A stretch of 64,000 bases of DNA from Neostapfia colusana (lineage: Eukaryota; Streptophyta; Magnoliopsida; Poales; Poaceae). The stretch lies in the NCBI GenBank assembly GCA_030760725.1, contig JASWHV010000001.1:77459683-77523682 (forward strand), in the 5' to 3' direction. Positions 1 to 11,162 of this stretch are shown one piece after another (position 1 is the first letter of the stretch; every line of letters starts with the position of its first letter). The position numbers and the translations under genes were made by a program. The notes under the pieces were generated by a model, which was given only the letters and a program-made list of their open reading frames with translations, ran no database searches and was not told the DNA's origin.

Positions 1-1402
1 AGAAGGAGGCAAGTGTCCTTGACCACTTTGATCCTATGCTAGGATGTGTAGATAGAATTATTTGCATTGTCAAATGAAATATGAAACCCATGCTAGGAAA
101 GTTTCCCTAGAATTGCGTTGCCTTGTTTCCTTGAAGCTTGGGTTGGGATTTATTTTGTCATGTCATTTATTTACATGCATATGCTTAGCCATGCTTAGAA
201 TGGGATATTTGGGATATGAAAGCATCAGTTTATTATACCATACTCTTGAATGAGCTATTGTGAGTTATGTAGAGGTAGGGATCAAGGCAAGTTGGATGTT
301 TTGGTTGTGTGATGGGTGCACGAGACCTGGGTTTGTGTTTAGTACTTGCCTGGATCCTAAGGACCGGTTCATGGAGCATGTAACCCGGCTTTACAGTGCC
401 AACCACATGCTGAGATGGGGCAGCTTGGCCAATTAATTAGGTGTATCCCCGCCGTAGTATGGGTGTGTTGGATGGTGCGGGGAGTAGATGTCAGCTGGAC
501 TACCATATGAACCGCAAGGCTCAAGAGGGGGCCACTGCAGCGGGGTTGGAGCCTCTTGTATGCTGTTAGGGGTGAAACCTCAGTGGGCCCACGCTCGTCG
601 GGAATCCCTTTGTAAAGGCTTCGTAGTGATCTCTTGGCCGCACACCTGGGAAGTGTGAATGTGGAACGTAGCCACTGGCATAATGGAGGTTCTTTTAGTC
701 CACCCGGCAACGGGGGATGAAATCACTACTTGTGGGTACTGTGGTACAAACTCTGCAGAGTCAAAACTGTCTTGACAGCCGTGCTCACGGTTAAGAGCGG
801 CCTGGACTTATTCATGATTAGAGGATTGATGGTTTTGGAAGTTAAGCGGGGAGCTTAACATTGGAAATGATGTTATGGTTATTTGGTTATGATGATGGGA
901 TGGGAGATTGGGACCATTTCACCTGTGTAGTAATGTAGGTGCTTAATAAGCTAAGGTGATACGTATTAATTGCGTAGTGCTTTAACCATGAGTTCAACCT
1001 CTCCTTGTTCTAGCCATGCATGATAATATTTTCCCACACTTGCTGAGTACCATTGGTACTCAACCTTGCATATTTGTTGGTTTATATTGCTGCTCAGGTC
1101 AAGATAATGAGGTTGTGTATAATGACCAAGATTTTGGACCCGAGGAAGGCTTTTAGGTTCATGAAGACCCCCGGGCAACGCCTGTGATGGAGCCCTAATG
1201 AATAATATTCCGCTGCTAGTTTATTTACTTGTGATGAAGCATTAGTGTCCATTGAGACATTTGCGATGTAAGACTTATTTATATTCGACACCTGGCTTAT
1301 AATAAATGATGCTTCACTATTTGTCATCACATGTATGAGAAAATGATCCTGGCATACATGTGATATTCACTCGGTTGTTGTTCGGAAAAACCGGGTTTGA
1401 CA
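1..1402 (+). repeat. Partial family-1 LTR, plus orientation, inserted in the element 1 LTR
   Basis: This is the right-hand 1.4 kb of a family-1 LTR in sense orientation. It matches the reverse complement of 9691 to about 11104 and ends in GGGTTTGACA at 1402, where other copies have GGGTGTGACA. The next base starts the interior of an oppositely oriented LTR at ACTACGCCGGGG, so a plus-strand element or solo LTR was inserted there. The expected target duplication is ACTAC (1403-1407); its partner lies left of the window. The segment carries the final candidate LTR exon (1098-1156) and AATAAA at 1301-1306. Whether it is a solo LTR or the 3' LTR of a full element cannot be seen. Confidence 0.9.
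1098..1156 (+). other. Candidate final LTR exon, acidic, ends in TAG
   Basis: A 3' splice site CTGCTCAG precedes 1098. The frame GT CAA GAT AAT GAG... stays open for 18 codons, rich in D, E and N and ending PEEGF, then stops at TAG 1154-1156. The matching upstream exon is cut by the window edge; only its last bases and the GC-type donor GAG|GCAAGT at 8/9 are present. AATAAA follows at 1301-1306. Coding status is inferred. Confidence 0.45.
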
Positions 1403-3875
1403 ACTACGCCGGGGATACACCTAATTAATTGGCCAAGCTGCCCCATCTCAGCATGTGGTTGGCACTGTAAAGCCAGGTTACATGCTCCATGAACCGGTCC
1501 TTAGGATCCAGGCAAGTACTAAACACAAACCCGAGTCTCATGCACCCAGCACACAACCAAAACATCCAACTTGCCTTGATCCCTACCTCTACATAACTCA
1601 CAATATCTCATTCAAGAGTATGGTAATATAAACTGATGATCTCTTATCCCAAATATCCCATTCTAAGCATGGCTAAGCATATGCATAATAATAAATGACA
1701 TGATAAAATAAATGCCAACCCAAGCTACAAGGAAAGTAGGTAATGCAATTCTAGGGAAACTTCCTAACATGGGTTTCATATTTCAATTGACAATGCAAAT
1801 AGTTCTAACTACACATCCTAGTATAGGATCAAAGTGGTCAAGGACACTTGCCTCCTTCCTGGTGCTCTTGAAATGGGTAGTCTTGGTCTTAGAAAGGAAT
1901 AACTTGCTCTTGAGCAGGTTCTACATCATACCATCACACATAGCAAAAGAAAAACAACAATCCATAAGGCATGGTTCACAATTCCACTTCATACAAACCA
2001 CATATTCATATTTATGAAAGTCATTCTCATTTCTATGTGTTGTGGTTACTCTATGTGTGTTGATTTTGGCTTACATGCACTTTTAAACATGTGCATATGA
2101 TTTCTACTTTTGTATTCATATTTATGTTTGTATATAATATATGAGTTTTCAATTTAAATAAATTCCTTATATTCAATTGATACACCTTTTAGCTACCAAG
2201 TGTGCATGAAAGGTATTTTTCTTCTCCATATGTATCTTCAGAATTTCTACCAACCCTAAACTGAATTCTTTGGATTTTAGAAACTCCATTTATCATTTAC
2301 TAGTTGCTAGATTTTTCAGATTTATTTTCCTATGCATAAATGTGTACTTTATTATGAAAATAGTAAGACACATCATCTAAACAGAATAGGTTCTGGTCCT
2401 AAATAATTTAATAATATATTTTGACCTTTGCCTCTGATGTAAACTATTTCACAATTATTTTCCCTATTTCCTATAACTATTCTTTACTTAAAAATGTGTC
2501 CCTAAATGTGAATAATAAATTAAACAGATTCAATTCAGCCCAAAATATGTTTTTATCTCACTCCAAAGTTTCCTAAACACTGAGAAAGTCTTTAACTAAA
2601 TTTTGACAATATGTTTGTCCCACTTTTTAATTTTTAAACACTAGCCACATATTCAATTTCCTAAATTAATTACTAAACAGGGCTAAAAAGGTAAACTCAC
2701 CCCACTTCAGGGTCTATAATATTATTTTCAGAATTTCCAGGGGTCTAGCTACACTTATCAGAGGAGATTTTCTTAATTTTTATTAAGTCCAGGGGCTAAA
2801 ACTGATTTTTAAATGAATTTACATGATTTTCTGAAGTTCCAGTGGCTAGATCAGAAGTTTCCGGGGCTAGCTCTTATTTCCCGAGAACCCCAGGGGGTAG
2901 CACGTAAGATTTTCAGTCGTTATAACGCGGGGCTGACGTGGACCGTCCGATTTTAAACCGACGGCTAAGATTATAACGTCGAAACGGTACGCGGGGATTT
3001 AAACCCTACCGTGCGATTTAAAATAAACGGCGCACAAGCGGCCACGTCGCTCTGATCGAACGCGGGCGGCGCTGCCGGCGGCGCACGGCGGCGGGAAGCG
3101 GCGATCTCGCCGGAGACTTTCGGATCTTCGAGAATTCCTCCTAGAACTGTGATTTTATGGCATAGGTCGGTGGAGGAGAGGTCGGGGATCTCACCTCGGG
3201 GGTTTTCTTGAGCTCGAAGGTACTGGAAGGTGATCGGCGACGAGGTCCGAGTTGAATTCACGGCGAGGCTCGTCGGCGCTGTGTTTACACCGCAAGTCAC
3301 CGAGTTTTCTGCACCTGCAAGGTTCCCCGGAGGCGGTGGATCAAGACCAGCGAGTTAGATCAGAGTTTCCGAGCGTAGATCGGCCAGAATTCGCCGGAGA
3401 AGTCTCGGTTCTCACCGGAGGAAAATCGGCGGATCGCGTGGGAAAAACAGAACGAGGCCGGGGTTTTTATAGACGGGGAAAGGCGGCGGGGTGGATTAGA
3501 TCAAGTCCGCGTCGCCTACGAACAGAATATACGGGGATACGCAGAAATCCCGATCGGTTTTGATTCGGGTGATAGGGAGTCCGGCGCGGCGCGAGGTAGA
3601 AGACGAGCTGGCAGGTCCCACCTGTCAGCGGAAGGAAACAGCGCGCGCGGCTGCGGGCTGGCGCGGTTGCTGGGTGGGCCGGCTGGTGGGTTTCGGCCCA
3701 CTGGCCGGTTTTTTTCTGTTTTCTTTTTTTCTTTTTCTATTTCTTTTCTGTTTTGAGTTTAATTTGAATTCCAATTTGAATTTGAATTTTTCCAAAACAT
3801 GCTACACGTCCAAAAAATTTTAAATTCCCCTCTTAACATAATTTAGGGTCTTAACAAGATTTTTGGGGTGTTACA
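1403..3875 (-). repeat. 3' LTR of element 1, truncated by nested insertion
   Basis: It aligns with 10645-13108 of the partner LTR. In plus reading it ends TTTTTGGGGTGTTACA, the reverse complement of the LTR start TGTAACACCCC. A TATA-like box (TATAAAAA on the minus strand) is at 3464-3471. The candidate LTR exon near 1855-1925 carries a C-to-T change that makes a stop (CAA to TAA), so this copy of the LTR reading frame is broken. Confidence 0.9.
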
Positions 3876-3898
3876 GCTCTACCCCCCTTAAAAGAAAT
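3876..3898 (-). other. Polypurine tract of element 1
   Basis: On the minus strand the bases before TGTAACACC are purine-rich: TTTTAAGGGGGGTAGAGC. This is the usual position of the primer for plus-strand DNA synthesis, next to the 3' LTR. The same tract recurs at 51406 and, on the plus strand, at 29629. Confidence 0.75.
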
Positions 3899-3920
3899 CT
3901 CGTCCTCGAGATTGGTGGTT

Positions 3921-6900
3921 CTAAGAAAACAATTCCGGAAATTGTGCCTTTAGCTCATCTTCCCCTCCCAGGTGGCTTCCTCTTCTCAGTGATGCTTCCA
4001 CTGCACCTTGCATATCCGGATTCGTTTATTTCTGGTGAGGCGTTTCATTGTCTCCAAAATCTTGTATGGTTGCTCGGCATAGGACAAATCCTCAGCTACG
4101 TCCACTTCGTTCATGGGCAACACCTCCTCAGGCGTCCTCAGGCATTTCTTGAGTTGTGACACATGGAATACATCGTGCACATCCGATAGATGAGTCGGTA
4201 ACTCTAGTTGATACGCCACTTCGCCTTTCCTTTCCAGAACTTGAAAGGGTCCGATGTATCGAGGTGACAACTTCCCCTTCACCTTGAACCGACGAAGTCC
4301 TCGGATAGGGGACACCTTGAGATAGACATAGTCCCCCACGTTGAAATCGAGCTCTCTTTTTCGTACATCAGCATAACTCTTTTGGCATGTCTGTGCTATC
4401 CTCAAATTGTTGCGAATTTCCCTTACCTTCGCCTCGGCTTTTTGTAGTACTTCTGGACCAAACACTTTACTTTCTCCTGTTTGGTTCCAAAATAGGGGAG
4501 TTCTGCACTTCCTCCCGTACAAAGCTTCAAACGGTGACATCTTCATACTAGCTTGATAGCTGTTGTTATAGGAAAACTCCGCATACGGTAAGTTCTTGTC
4601 CCAACTCCTATTGTTTTTGAGTGCACATGCCCTCAGCATATCTTCAAGGATCTGATTGGTTCTTTCCATCTGCCCATCAGTTTGGGGATGGTAGGCAGAA
4701 CAAAAGTTCAGATGGGTTCCCATGGTTTCGTGCAACTTCTGCCAGAACCTTGAGGTGAACTGTGTCCCTCGATCCGACACAATCTTCTTTGGCACTCCAT
4801 GGTAACACACGATCCTTGACATGTACAACTCTGCCAATTTGGATCCGCTGTAGCTTTCCTTCATGGGGATGAAGTGAGCTACCTTGGTTAGCCTATCAAT
4901 GATGACCCATATCGAATCATATCCTGATTGGGTCCTAGGCAATCCCAAGATGAAATCCATGCTGATTTCTTCCCATTTCCATTCAGGCACTTTGAGTGGT
5001 TGCAATAATCCCGCGGGTCGTTGATGTTCTGCTTTTACCAACTGACATGTGTCACATAGAGCAACATGTTCCGCGACATCTCGCTTCATGCCATACCACC
5101 AATACCTGCTTTTGAGGTCCTGGTACATCTTCGTACTCCCAGGATGAATGGAATAGTCAGAATCGTGAGCCTCCTTCAAAATCAATTCACGAATCTCCTT
5201 TACTTCAGGCACACAGATTCTTTTCCCGTGCCACACCGTTCCTTGTTTATCCTCTCTAAAACCCGGAGCTTTATTTTCCTTGATGAGTTGTCTGATCTCT
5301 CGTATCTTCTCATCATTCTTTTGACCCTCGCGTATGTCTCGCTCTAGTGTGGAGTCCACTTCCATGGCGATGGCTTCACCACTATTTACTAGACATAGAT
5401 TGAGCCTTATAACCTCGTCCTTCAATTCTGCAGGCATGTCCTTCAAGCTCAACTTATTGACCTGCACTTTCCGACTCAAAGCATCGGCCACGACGTTTGC
5501 TTTCCCGGGATGATAGTTGATGCCCACATCAAAGTCATTGATTAGCTCTAACCATCTCCTTTGTCTGAGGTTGAGATCTGGCTGTGTGAAAATGTACTTC
5601 AAACTCTTATGATCCGTATATATCTCGGTCCTCTTCCCCATCAAATAGTGCCGCCAAATTTTCAACGCGTGTACCACTGCGGCTAGTTCTAAGTCATGTG
5701 TAGGATAGTTCTTCTCGTGCTTCCGAAGCTTCCGGGATGCATAAGCCACGACATGCCCTTCTTGCATGAGAACACATCCCAACCCGTTTCCAGAGGCATC
5801 GCAGTACACCGTGAAATTCTTCTGCATATCTGGCATAACCAACACGAGGGCTGTTGTCAATCTTTTCTTTAGCTCCTGAAAACTCGTCTCGCACTGTGGC
5901 GTCCATGTGAATGTGATTCCCTTCTCCAACAGTTTGGTGAGAGGTCTCGAGATCTTAGAGAATCCCTCAATAAACCGTCGATAGTATCCAGCCAATCCCA
6001 AAAAGCTTCAAATTTCCGCGACATTTTCAGGGGTCTTCCACTTCTGTATATCCTCGATTTTGGCGGGATCTACGGAGATTCCCCCCTCCGAGATTATATG
6101 TCCTAAGAAGGGAACTCTCTTCAGCCAAAACTCACACTTGCTCAGTTTGGCATATAGTTGGTGTTCTCTTAGCCTCTGCAACACCAACCTTAGATGTTTC
6201 TCATGTTCTTCTTCATCTTTGGAGAAGACGAGAATGTCATCTATGAAAACCACCACAAATTTGTCCAGATATTCCATGAATACCTTGTTCATGAGATACA
6301 TGAAGTATGCCGGGGCATTAGTCAGCCCGAAAGGCATTACGGTGTATTCATACCGTCCGTACCGAGATACGAAAGTTGTCCTGGGAATATCAGATTGCCT
6401 TATCTTGAGTTGGTGGTAGCCCGACCTGAGATCAATTTTCGAGAACACACAAGCGCCTCTCAACTGATCAAACAAGTCTTCAATGCGGGGTAATGGGTAC
6501 TTGTTCTTGATGGTTACCTCATTCAAAGCACGGTAATCCACACATAACCTTTGGGTTCCGTCCTTCTTGGGCACAAATATCACCGGAGCTCCCCATGGTG
6601 AGGAACTAGGGCGAATATACCCCTTCTCCGTCAATTCTCTCAAATGATCCTTGAGCTCTTCTAGCTGCTTGGAGTCCATCCGATAAGGTCTCTTGTATAT
6701 CGGGGCTGTTCCAGGCACTAGCTCAATTGCAAATTCCACTTCACGATCGGGAGGCATACCTGGCAATTCTTCCGGAAAAACATCTGGATATTCCCGGATA
6801 ATCCTGATTTCCTCCACTTTCACCTCAACTTGATTTAATTTAATGTCCCTCCTAGGCTCCTGTATTGTTATAAACTTTACTCTTGTGCCACTAGGGTGAG

Positions 6901-8389
6901 TTAGTTCCACCGTTCTGGTCGAGCAATGGATGATTCCCTTATGTTTGGTTAACCAGTCCATGCCCAAAATAATATCGATCCCTTAGGAATCTATCACTAT
7001 GAGGTTGGCAGTAAATACCACCCCATTAATGTCTAGGTTCACTTTGGGACACACTTGTCTTGTCCTTATTTCTCCCCCTGGAGAGTTTACGGCTAGCATA
7101 TGGTTCATTTGTGTTGTTGCTAGGTCATGCTTCTTAACAAACCCTTGAGAAATGAACGAGTGGGTAGCACCAGAATCAAACAGCAGGGTTGCAAGGTGTA
7201 AATTGGCAGGACACTTACCAACTACCACGTCGGGTGCCTCTTGCGCTTCCTCCATAGTGACGTGGTTCACCCGTCCTTGCATCACATTCTGCTGTTGTGG
7301 CTGTGCGGGCTTCTTCTTTGGGCATTTATGGGCGTAGTGCCCCATTTCACCGCAGCTAAAACATTGCACCCCAACCTTAGGTGCCTGGTCTTTGCTGTCT
7401 TGGGGTTGGTTTGGAGGTCCCTGTACTACTGGTCGAGGTGGATATGCAGGGCGAGGCTGCTCTACAAACTGACGTTGTGGCTGTGCTGGTGCTGCCGGAG
7501 GCCTGTAGTTCGGGTTGTACCGTCTTGGTGCTGAGTAGGGTACCACAGCACGGTTCGTCTGCCCTGTAGGTTGCTGCATCAGACGGGGGCGGGTGTTGCT
7601 ACCCGAGGCTTGATGTGACCAACCGGCCTTCCTCTTATTCTCATTTTCCAAGGCCTTTAGCTTCCTTTCTACCACAAATGCTCTGTCCACCATCTTTTGG
7701 AAGCTTTCATACTCATTTGAGGACATTGCACACTGCATCTCCGCGGTAAGTCCTTCCACGAAACAATCTTGTTTCTGCTCATCAGTCTTTATGTCCCGTG
7801 GGGCATAACGGGATAGTTGAGTAAATTTAGTGAGGTATTCCCTCACCGTCATGTTTCCCTGCTGCAGTCCCAAAAACTCCTTCCTCTTGTTTTTGAGTTC
7901 ACCTCTTGGGATGTAATGGTTGCGGAAGCTACGTTTGAACTCTTCCCAAGTGATGTTCTCAGGGTCATGATGGGCGGCCACGTAGGCGGTCCACCAATCA
8001 GCAGCAGGTCCATGCAATTGATGAGAGGCAAACAGCACCCTCTCATACCCTTGGCACTGTATGATCCTCATCTTACTTTCAATGGTCTTCAGCCAATCAT
8101 CTGCCTCCAGAGGTTCAGCAGCACTTGCAAACTTTGGAGGTTGAGTTCCTAGAAACTCACTCAACCTTGGTTGGCGTGGTGCAGCTTGTGGAGGTGGAAC
8201 TTGATGCAAGTTGGCCACCACTTGAGTCAAGTTTTGGATGAGCTGATTTTGATTCTCCAGCATTTGGTGGAGGGGATCAACTCCTTCACGGCGACCACCC
8301 CGGTTCTGGCCTCCAGAAAGATGAGGGTTGCATGCCTCATCGTTGTTGTTGGCGGGGTTGGCAGCACGTCCTTTTCCTCTTCCGACCAT
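3921..8389 (-). pseudogene. gag-pol polyprotein of element 1, disrupted
   Basis: This is one reading frame of about 1489 codons starting at ATG 8389-8387. It encodes structural and replication proteins for reverse transcription and integration. Visible in order are an N-terminal Gag, a CCHC knuckle (CFSCGEMGHYAHKC), protease motif LFDSGATHS, RT active site VFIDDILVFS, RNase H (YCDASGNGLG), the integrase zinc-binding HHCC region, integrase core motifs (SDRGTQFTSRFW, YHPQTDG), a GPY/F-like module (KLSPRYIGPF) and a chromodomain beginning YAEQPYKIL. Breaks: TAA at 6983-6985 (CAA in sister copies), TGA at 6008-6010 (CGA) and TGA at 3986-3988 (TCA), plus a 1-bp deletion near 3950. Two of the three stops are C-to-T changes, typical of cytosine methylation decay. 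The copy cannot make full-length protein. Confidence 0.93.
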
Positions 8390-8693
8390 CTGGTAGAATC
8401 AACCAATGTTAATTTGAAAGCATTTAATATCATCTTACTACTTTCATTTGTTTGTACTTTGAAGTGTTGAGGCTTTGTTATACTTCTCTAAGGGTTCACT
8501 TTTCACACAAAAATAAATACAATATTATTTCATGTGGGTTCACACACCAAAGCAAAACAATCTAAAGACGAGGCTGTGGACAATTGCTCATGGCTTCCAC
8601 AACTGACGTCACACACCAAGCATTATCACACCATTAACTTAACTTAACGACTCGCCTATTCGACATCTTGCTGACTAAGGGAGGGACTCTACA
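8390..8693 (-). other. Spacer between ORF1 and gag of element 1, with splice acceptor at the gag ATG
   Basis: This is an AT-rich, noncoding-looking stretch. In sense orientation it ends GATTCTACCAG directly before the gag ATG at 8389, a plausible 3' splice site. The same spacer occurs in the other three bodies, with CAG kept in two and changed to CAA in the copy at 47376. Confidence 0.5.
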
Positions 8694-9473
8694 CTACTCG
8701 TTTTCTTGAGCTGGCTCCTCGGGATCTTCCTCATCATTTCGGCTTCCTTCTGACTCTGCTTTGGGTGGGGAGGCTGCTGGTGGAGAAGTGCGACGACGCC
8801 TGATCGCTCGGCGATCCGGGGAGTCAGGAGTCCATGTATCATTTATGGTGACACACAGTTCATTCCCATCTCCTCTTTCTCTCGCCTTTAAGCAGACTCG
8901 CAGCAACGCCTCCGTTTCCTTCAGGGTGTCCCGGACATCCTGAAGCTCTTGTTGACACTCCTGCAGTCGAGTGCTGAGCATAGCAGCATCCTCCAAGCAC
9001 AAGTCCATGTGCTCATGGGAAGTCCCTTGCTGCACGGGTGGGTACTTGTACTCCGTGGTACCACTCTCACGTTGGAGGACATACATGTACTCAGTTTTGT
9101 CCAAGTGGCGACGATAGATGTGGCTCTGGCAGGTGATGGCCTCCCAGGTGACATCTTTCTCCGCATCGACCTGTGTTGCTCGACAAGCTGGAGAGTGGTG
9201 AATCTTAAGCAGCTGATTTTCGTGTATAATCCTCATCTCTGAACTCCATTCTTCCCTCTTCTTACGGATGGTCCTGGTGGAGTTATCGTGGATGATTAGC
9301 TTGCCCGTGTTGCCGGCGGCTTCGAGCATACGCCGAAGACGGCGCAATAAGCCTCCTACTGCTAATCCGTAGGAAAGGTACGTCACCGGACGGCTCTCCT
9401 CTCTCTCGGCAAGGGCAACTACGGGAACTCTCCCTCCTGTGGACTTGCGAGCGGCGCGAATCATGCGGACCAT
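8694..9473 (-). CDS. ORF1 of element 1: accessory protein upstream of gag, unknown function
   Basis: A 259-aa open frame lies between the PBS and gag, in the same sense as gag-pol. I do not recognise a domain. The N-terminus is basic (MVRMIRAARKS) and the middle has Cys, Trp and Tyr residues. Residues about 160-205 are rich in L, E and Q with heptad-like spacing and probably form a coiled coil. A basic RRAIRRRR patch precedes a Pro/Ser-rich acidic tail ending EEDPEEPAQENE. The ATG is directly preceded by TTTTGTTTTAG, a strong 3' splice acceptor, which supports this start. Homologues with few changes lie at 24660, 47681 and 56223. The position recalls ORF1 of Ogre (Tat lineage), but this is a chromovirus and no similarity is claimed. 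Confidence 0.75.
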   Translation of the reverse strand: MVRMIRAARKSTGGRVPVVALAEREESRPVTYLSYGLAVGGLLRRLRRMLEAAGNTGKLIIHDNSTRTIRKKREEWSSEMRIIHENQLLKIHHSPACRATQVDAEKDVTWEAITCQSHIYRRHLDKTEYMYVLQRESGTTEYKYPPVQQGTSHEHMDLCLEDAAMLSTRLQECQQELQDVRDTLKETEALLRVCLKARERGDGNELCVTINDTWTPDSPDRRAIRRRRTSPPAASPPKAESEGSRNDEEDPEEPAQENE

Positions 9474-9645
9474 CTAAAACAAAAAGAATTTAAACTTAGG
9501 TTAGATAAACTTTTAAACAAAAATCCTATTTTGAATGAAAATTGGGGTAAGATGAAGAAAGTGACTCCATTAAATAACACTTTTCAACACACACCTTGTA
9601 AAATAGTTTTTAAGAAAATAGGCCCTTAAATACGTCCATTTCTAC
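9474..9645 (-). other. Candidate leader intron before ORF1 of element 1
   Basis: In sense orientation GACCTAG|GTAGAA (intron start at 9645) and CTAACC...TTTTGTTTTAG|ATG (intron end at 9474) bound a U-rich 172-nt segment. The branch-like CTAAC lies about 30 nt before the acceptor. The matching segments in the other bodies are 171-174 nt long with the same ends. An alternative donor AAG|GTGTGT begins at 9595. Splicing is inferred. Confidence 0.5.
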
Positions 9646-9673
9646 CTAGGTCCACGTTCCTACGGGCAACCTT

Positions 9674-9686
9674 GGCTCTGATACCA
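9674..9686 (-). other. Primer binding site, initiator Met tRNA
   Basis: Reading TGGTATCAGAGCC on the minus strand, this is complementary to the 3' end of plant initiator Met tRNA. It lies 4 bp inside the 5' LTR end (9691), the normal place for minus-strand DNA priming in chromoviruses. Confidence 0.9.
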
Positions 9687-9786
9687 CCTCTGTCACACCC
9701 AGTTTTTCCGAAGAACAACCGAGTGAATATCACATGTATGCCAGGATCATTTTCTCATACATGTGATGACAAATAGTGAAGCATCA

Positions 9787-9792
9787 TTTATT
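9787..9792 (-). terminator. AATAAA polyadenylation signal in LTR
   Basis: In sense orientation CTTGTAATAAATGATGC follows the stop of the candidate final LTR exon by about 150 nt. It is present in every copy of the LTR, so it is the likely 3' end signal for family 1 transcripts. Confidence 0.6.
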
Positions 9793-9937
9793 ACAAGCCA
9801 GGTGTCGAATATAAATAAGTCTTACATAGCAAATGTCTCGATGGACAATAATAAGTTCATCACAAGTAAATAAACTAGCTGCTGAATATTATTCTTGAGG
9901 GCTCCGTCACAGGCGTTGCCCGGGGGTCTCCATGAAC

Positions 9938-11162
9938 CTAGAAACCTTCTTCGGGTCCAAAGTCTTGGTCATTATACACCACCTCATTATCTTGACCTGA
10001 GCAGCAATATAAACCAACAAATATGCAAGGTTGAGTACCGATGGTACTCAGCAAGTGTGGGAAAGTTATGTCATGCATGGCTATAACAAGGGGAGGTTGA
10101 ACTCATGGTTAAAGCACTACGCAATTAATACCTATCACCTTAGCTTATTAAGCACCTACATTACTACACAGGTGAAATGGTCCCAATCTCCCATCCCATC
10201 ATCATAATCAAATAACCATAACACTATTTCCAATGTTAAGCTCCCCGCTTAACATCCACAACTTCCAAAATCATCAATCCTCTAATCATGAATAAGTCCA
10301 AGCCGCTCTTGACCGTGAGCACGGCTGTCATGACAGTTTTGACTCTGCAGAGTTTGTACCACTGTACCCACATGTAGTGATTTCATCCCCCGTTGCCGGG
10401 TGGACTAAAAGAACCTCCATTATGCCAGTGGCTACGAACCACATTCACACTTCCCAGGTGTGTAGCCAGGAGATCACTACAAAGCCTTTACAAAGGGATT
10501 TCCGACGAGCGTGGGCCCACTGAGGTTTCACCCCTAACAGCATACAAGAGGCTCCAACCCCGCTGCAGTGGCCCCCTCTTGAGCCTTGCGGTTCATATGG
10601 TAGTCCAGCTGACACCTATTCCCCGCACCATCCAACACACCCATACTACGCCGGGGATACACCTAATTAATTGGCCAAGCTGCCCCATCTCAGCATGTGG
10701 TTGGCACTGTAAAGCCAGGTTACATGCTCCATGAACCGGTCCTTAGGATCCAGGCAAGTACTAAACACAAACCCGAGTCTCGTGCACCCAGCACACAACC
10801 AAAACATCCAACTTGCCTTGATCCTTACCTCTACATAACTCACAATATCTCATTCAAGAGTATGGTAATATAAACTGATGATCTCTTATCCCAAATATCC
10901 CATTCTAAGCATGGCTAAGCATATGCATAATAATAAATGACATGATAAAATAAATCCCAACCCAAGCTACAAGGAAACAAGGTAATACAATTCTAGGGAA
11001 ACATCCTAACATGGGTTTCATATTTCAATTGACAATGCAAATAGTTCTAACTACACATCCTAGTATAGGATCAAAGTGGTCAAGGACACTTGCCTCCTTC
11101 CTGCTGCTCTTGAAATGGGTAGTCTTGGTCTTGGAAAGGAATAACTTGCTCTTGAGCAGGTT
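9938..11162 (-). other. Candidate two-exon acidic ORF inside the element 1 5' LTR (GC-AG intron)
   Basis: Exon a (11162-11094, 69 nt) follows acceptor GATGTAG and reads EPAQEQVIPFQDQDYPF and on, ending at donor GGAG|GCAAGT. The intron (11093-9997, 1097 nt) starts with GC and ends CTGCTCAG. Exon b (9996-9938, 59 nt) continues in the same phase with acidic codons, ending PEEGF and stop. GCAAGT after AG is the known consensus for the minority GC-AG intron class. No conserved ATG is visible upstream, so the protein start is unknown. The upstream leader exon (donor at 12437) is open in the matching phase. Confidence 0.45.
10033..10049 (-). other. Hairpin near the LTR acceptor (element 1)
   Basis: GAGTACC, a 3-nt loop, then GGTACTC: a perfect 7-bp stem lying 36 nt upstream of the exon b acceptor. 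Other LTR copies keep the stem but carry different loops (for example at 32701, 25998 and 1045). Confidence 0.65.

Noticed and set aside
2971..3300. GC-rich frames of about 100 codons in LTR sense orientation (also 12213-12542, 28171-28479 and 50507-50827)
   Set aside because: These run through the leader donor GAG|GTGAGAT into GC-rich U5-like DNA, and most do not begin with ATG. They are better explained as leader exon plus intron read-through.
5066..5347. Plus-strand frames over minus-strand pol genes (for example 5066-5347, 22029-22436, 44683-45093)
   Set aside because: They are shadows of gag-pol on the opposite strand; they recur only because the pol genes recur.
10393..10734. A 113-codon open frame in LTRs on the strand opposite to the element (also 369-710, 17719-18060, 26349-26690 and 57925-58266)
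   Set aside because: It lies antisense inside the candidate LTR intron, is broken or shifted in other copies, and has no recognisable domain. Recent copies keep frames open by chance. It may reflect a structured or constrained DNA stretch, but I do not call it a gene.
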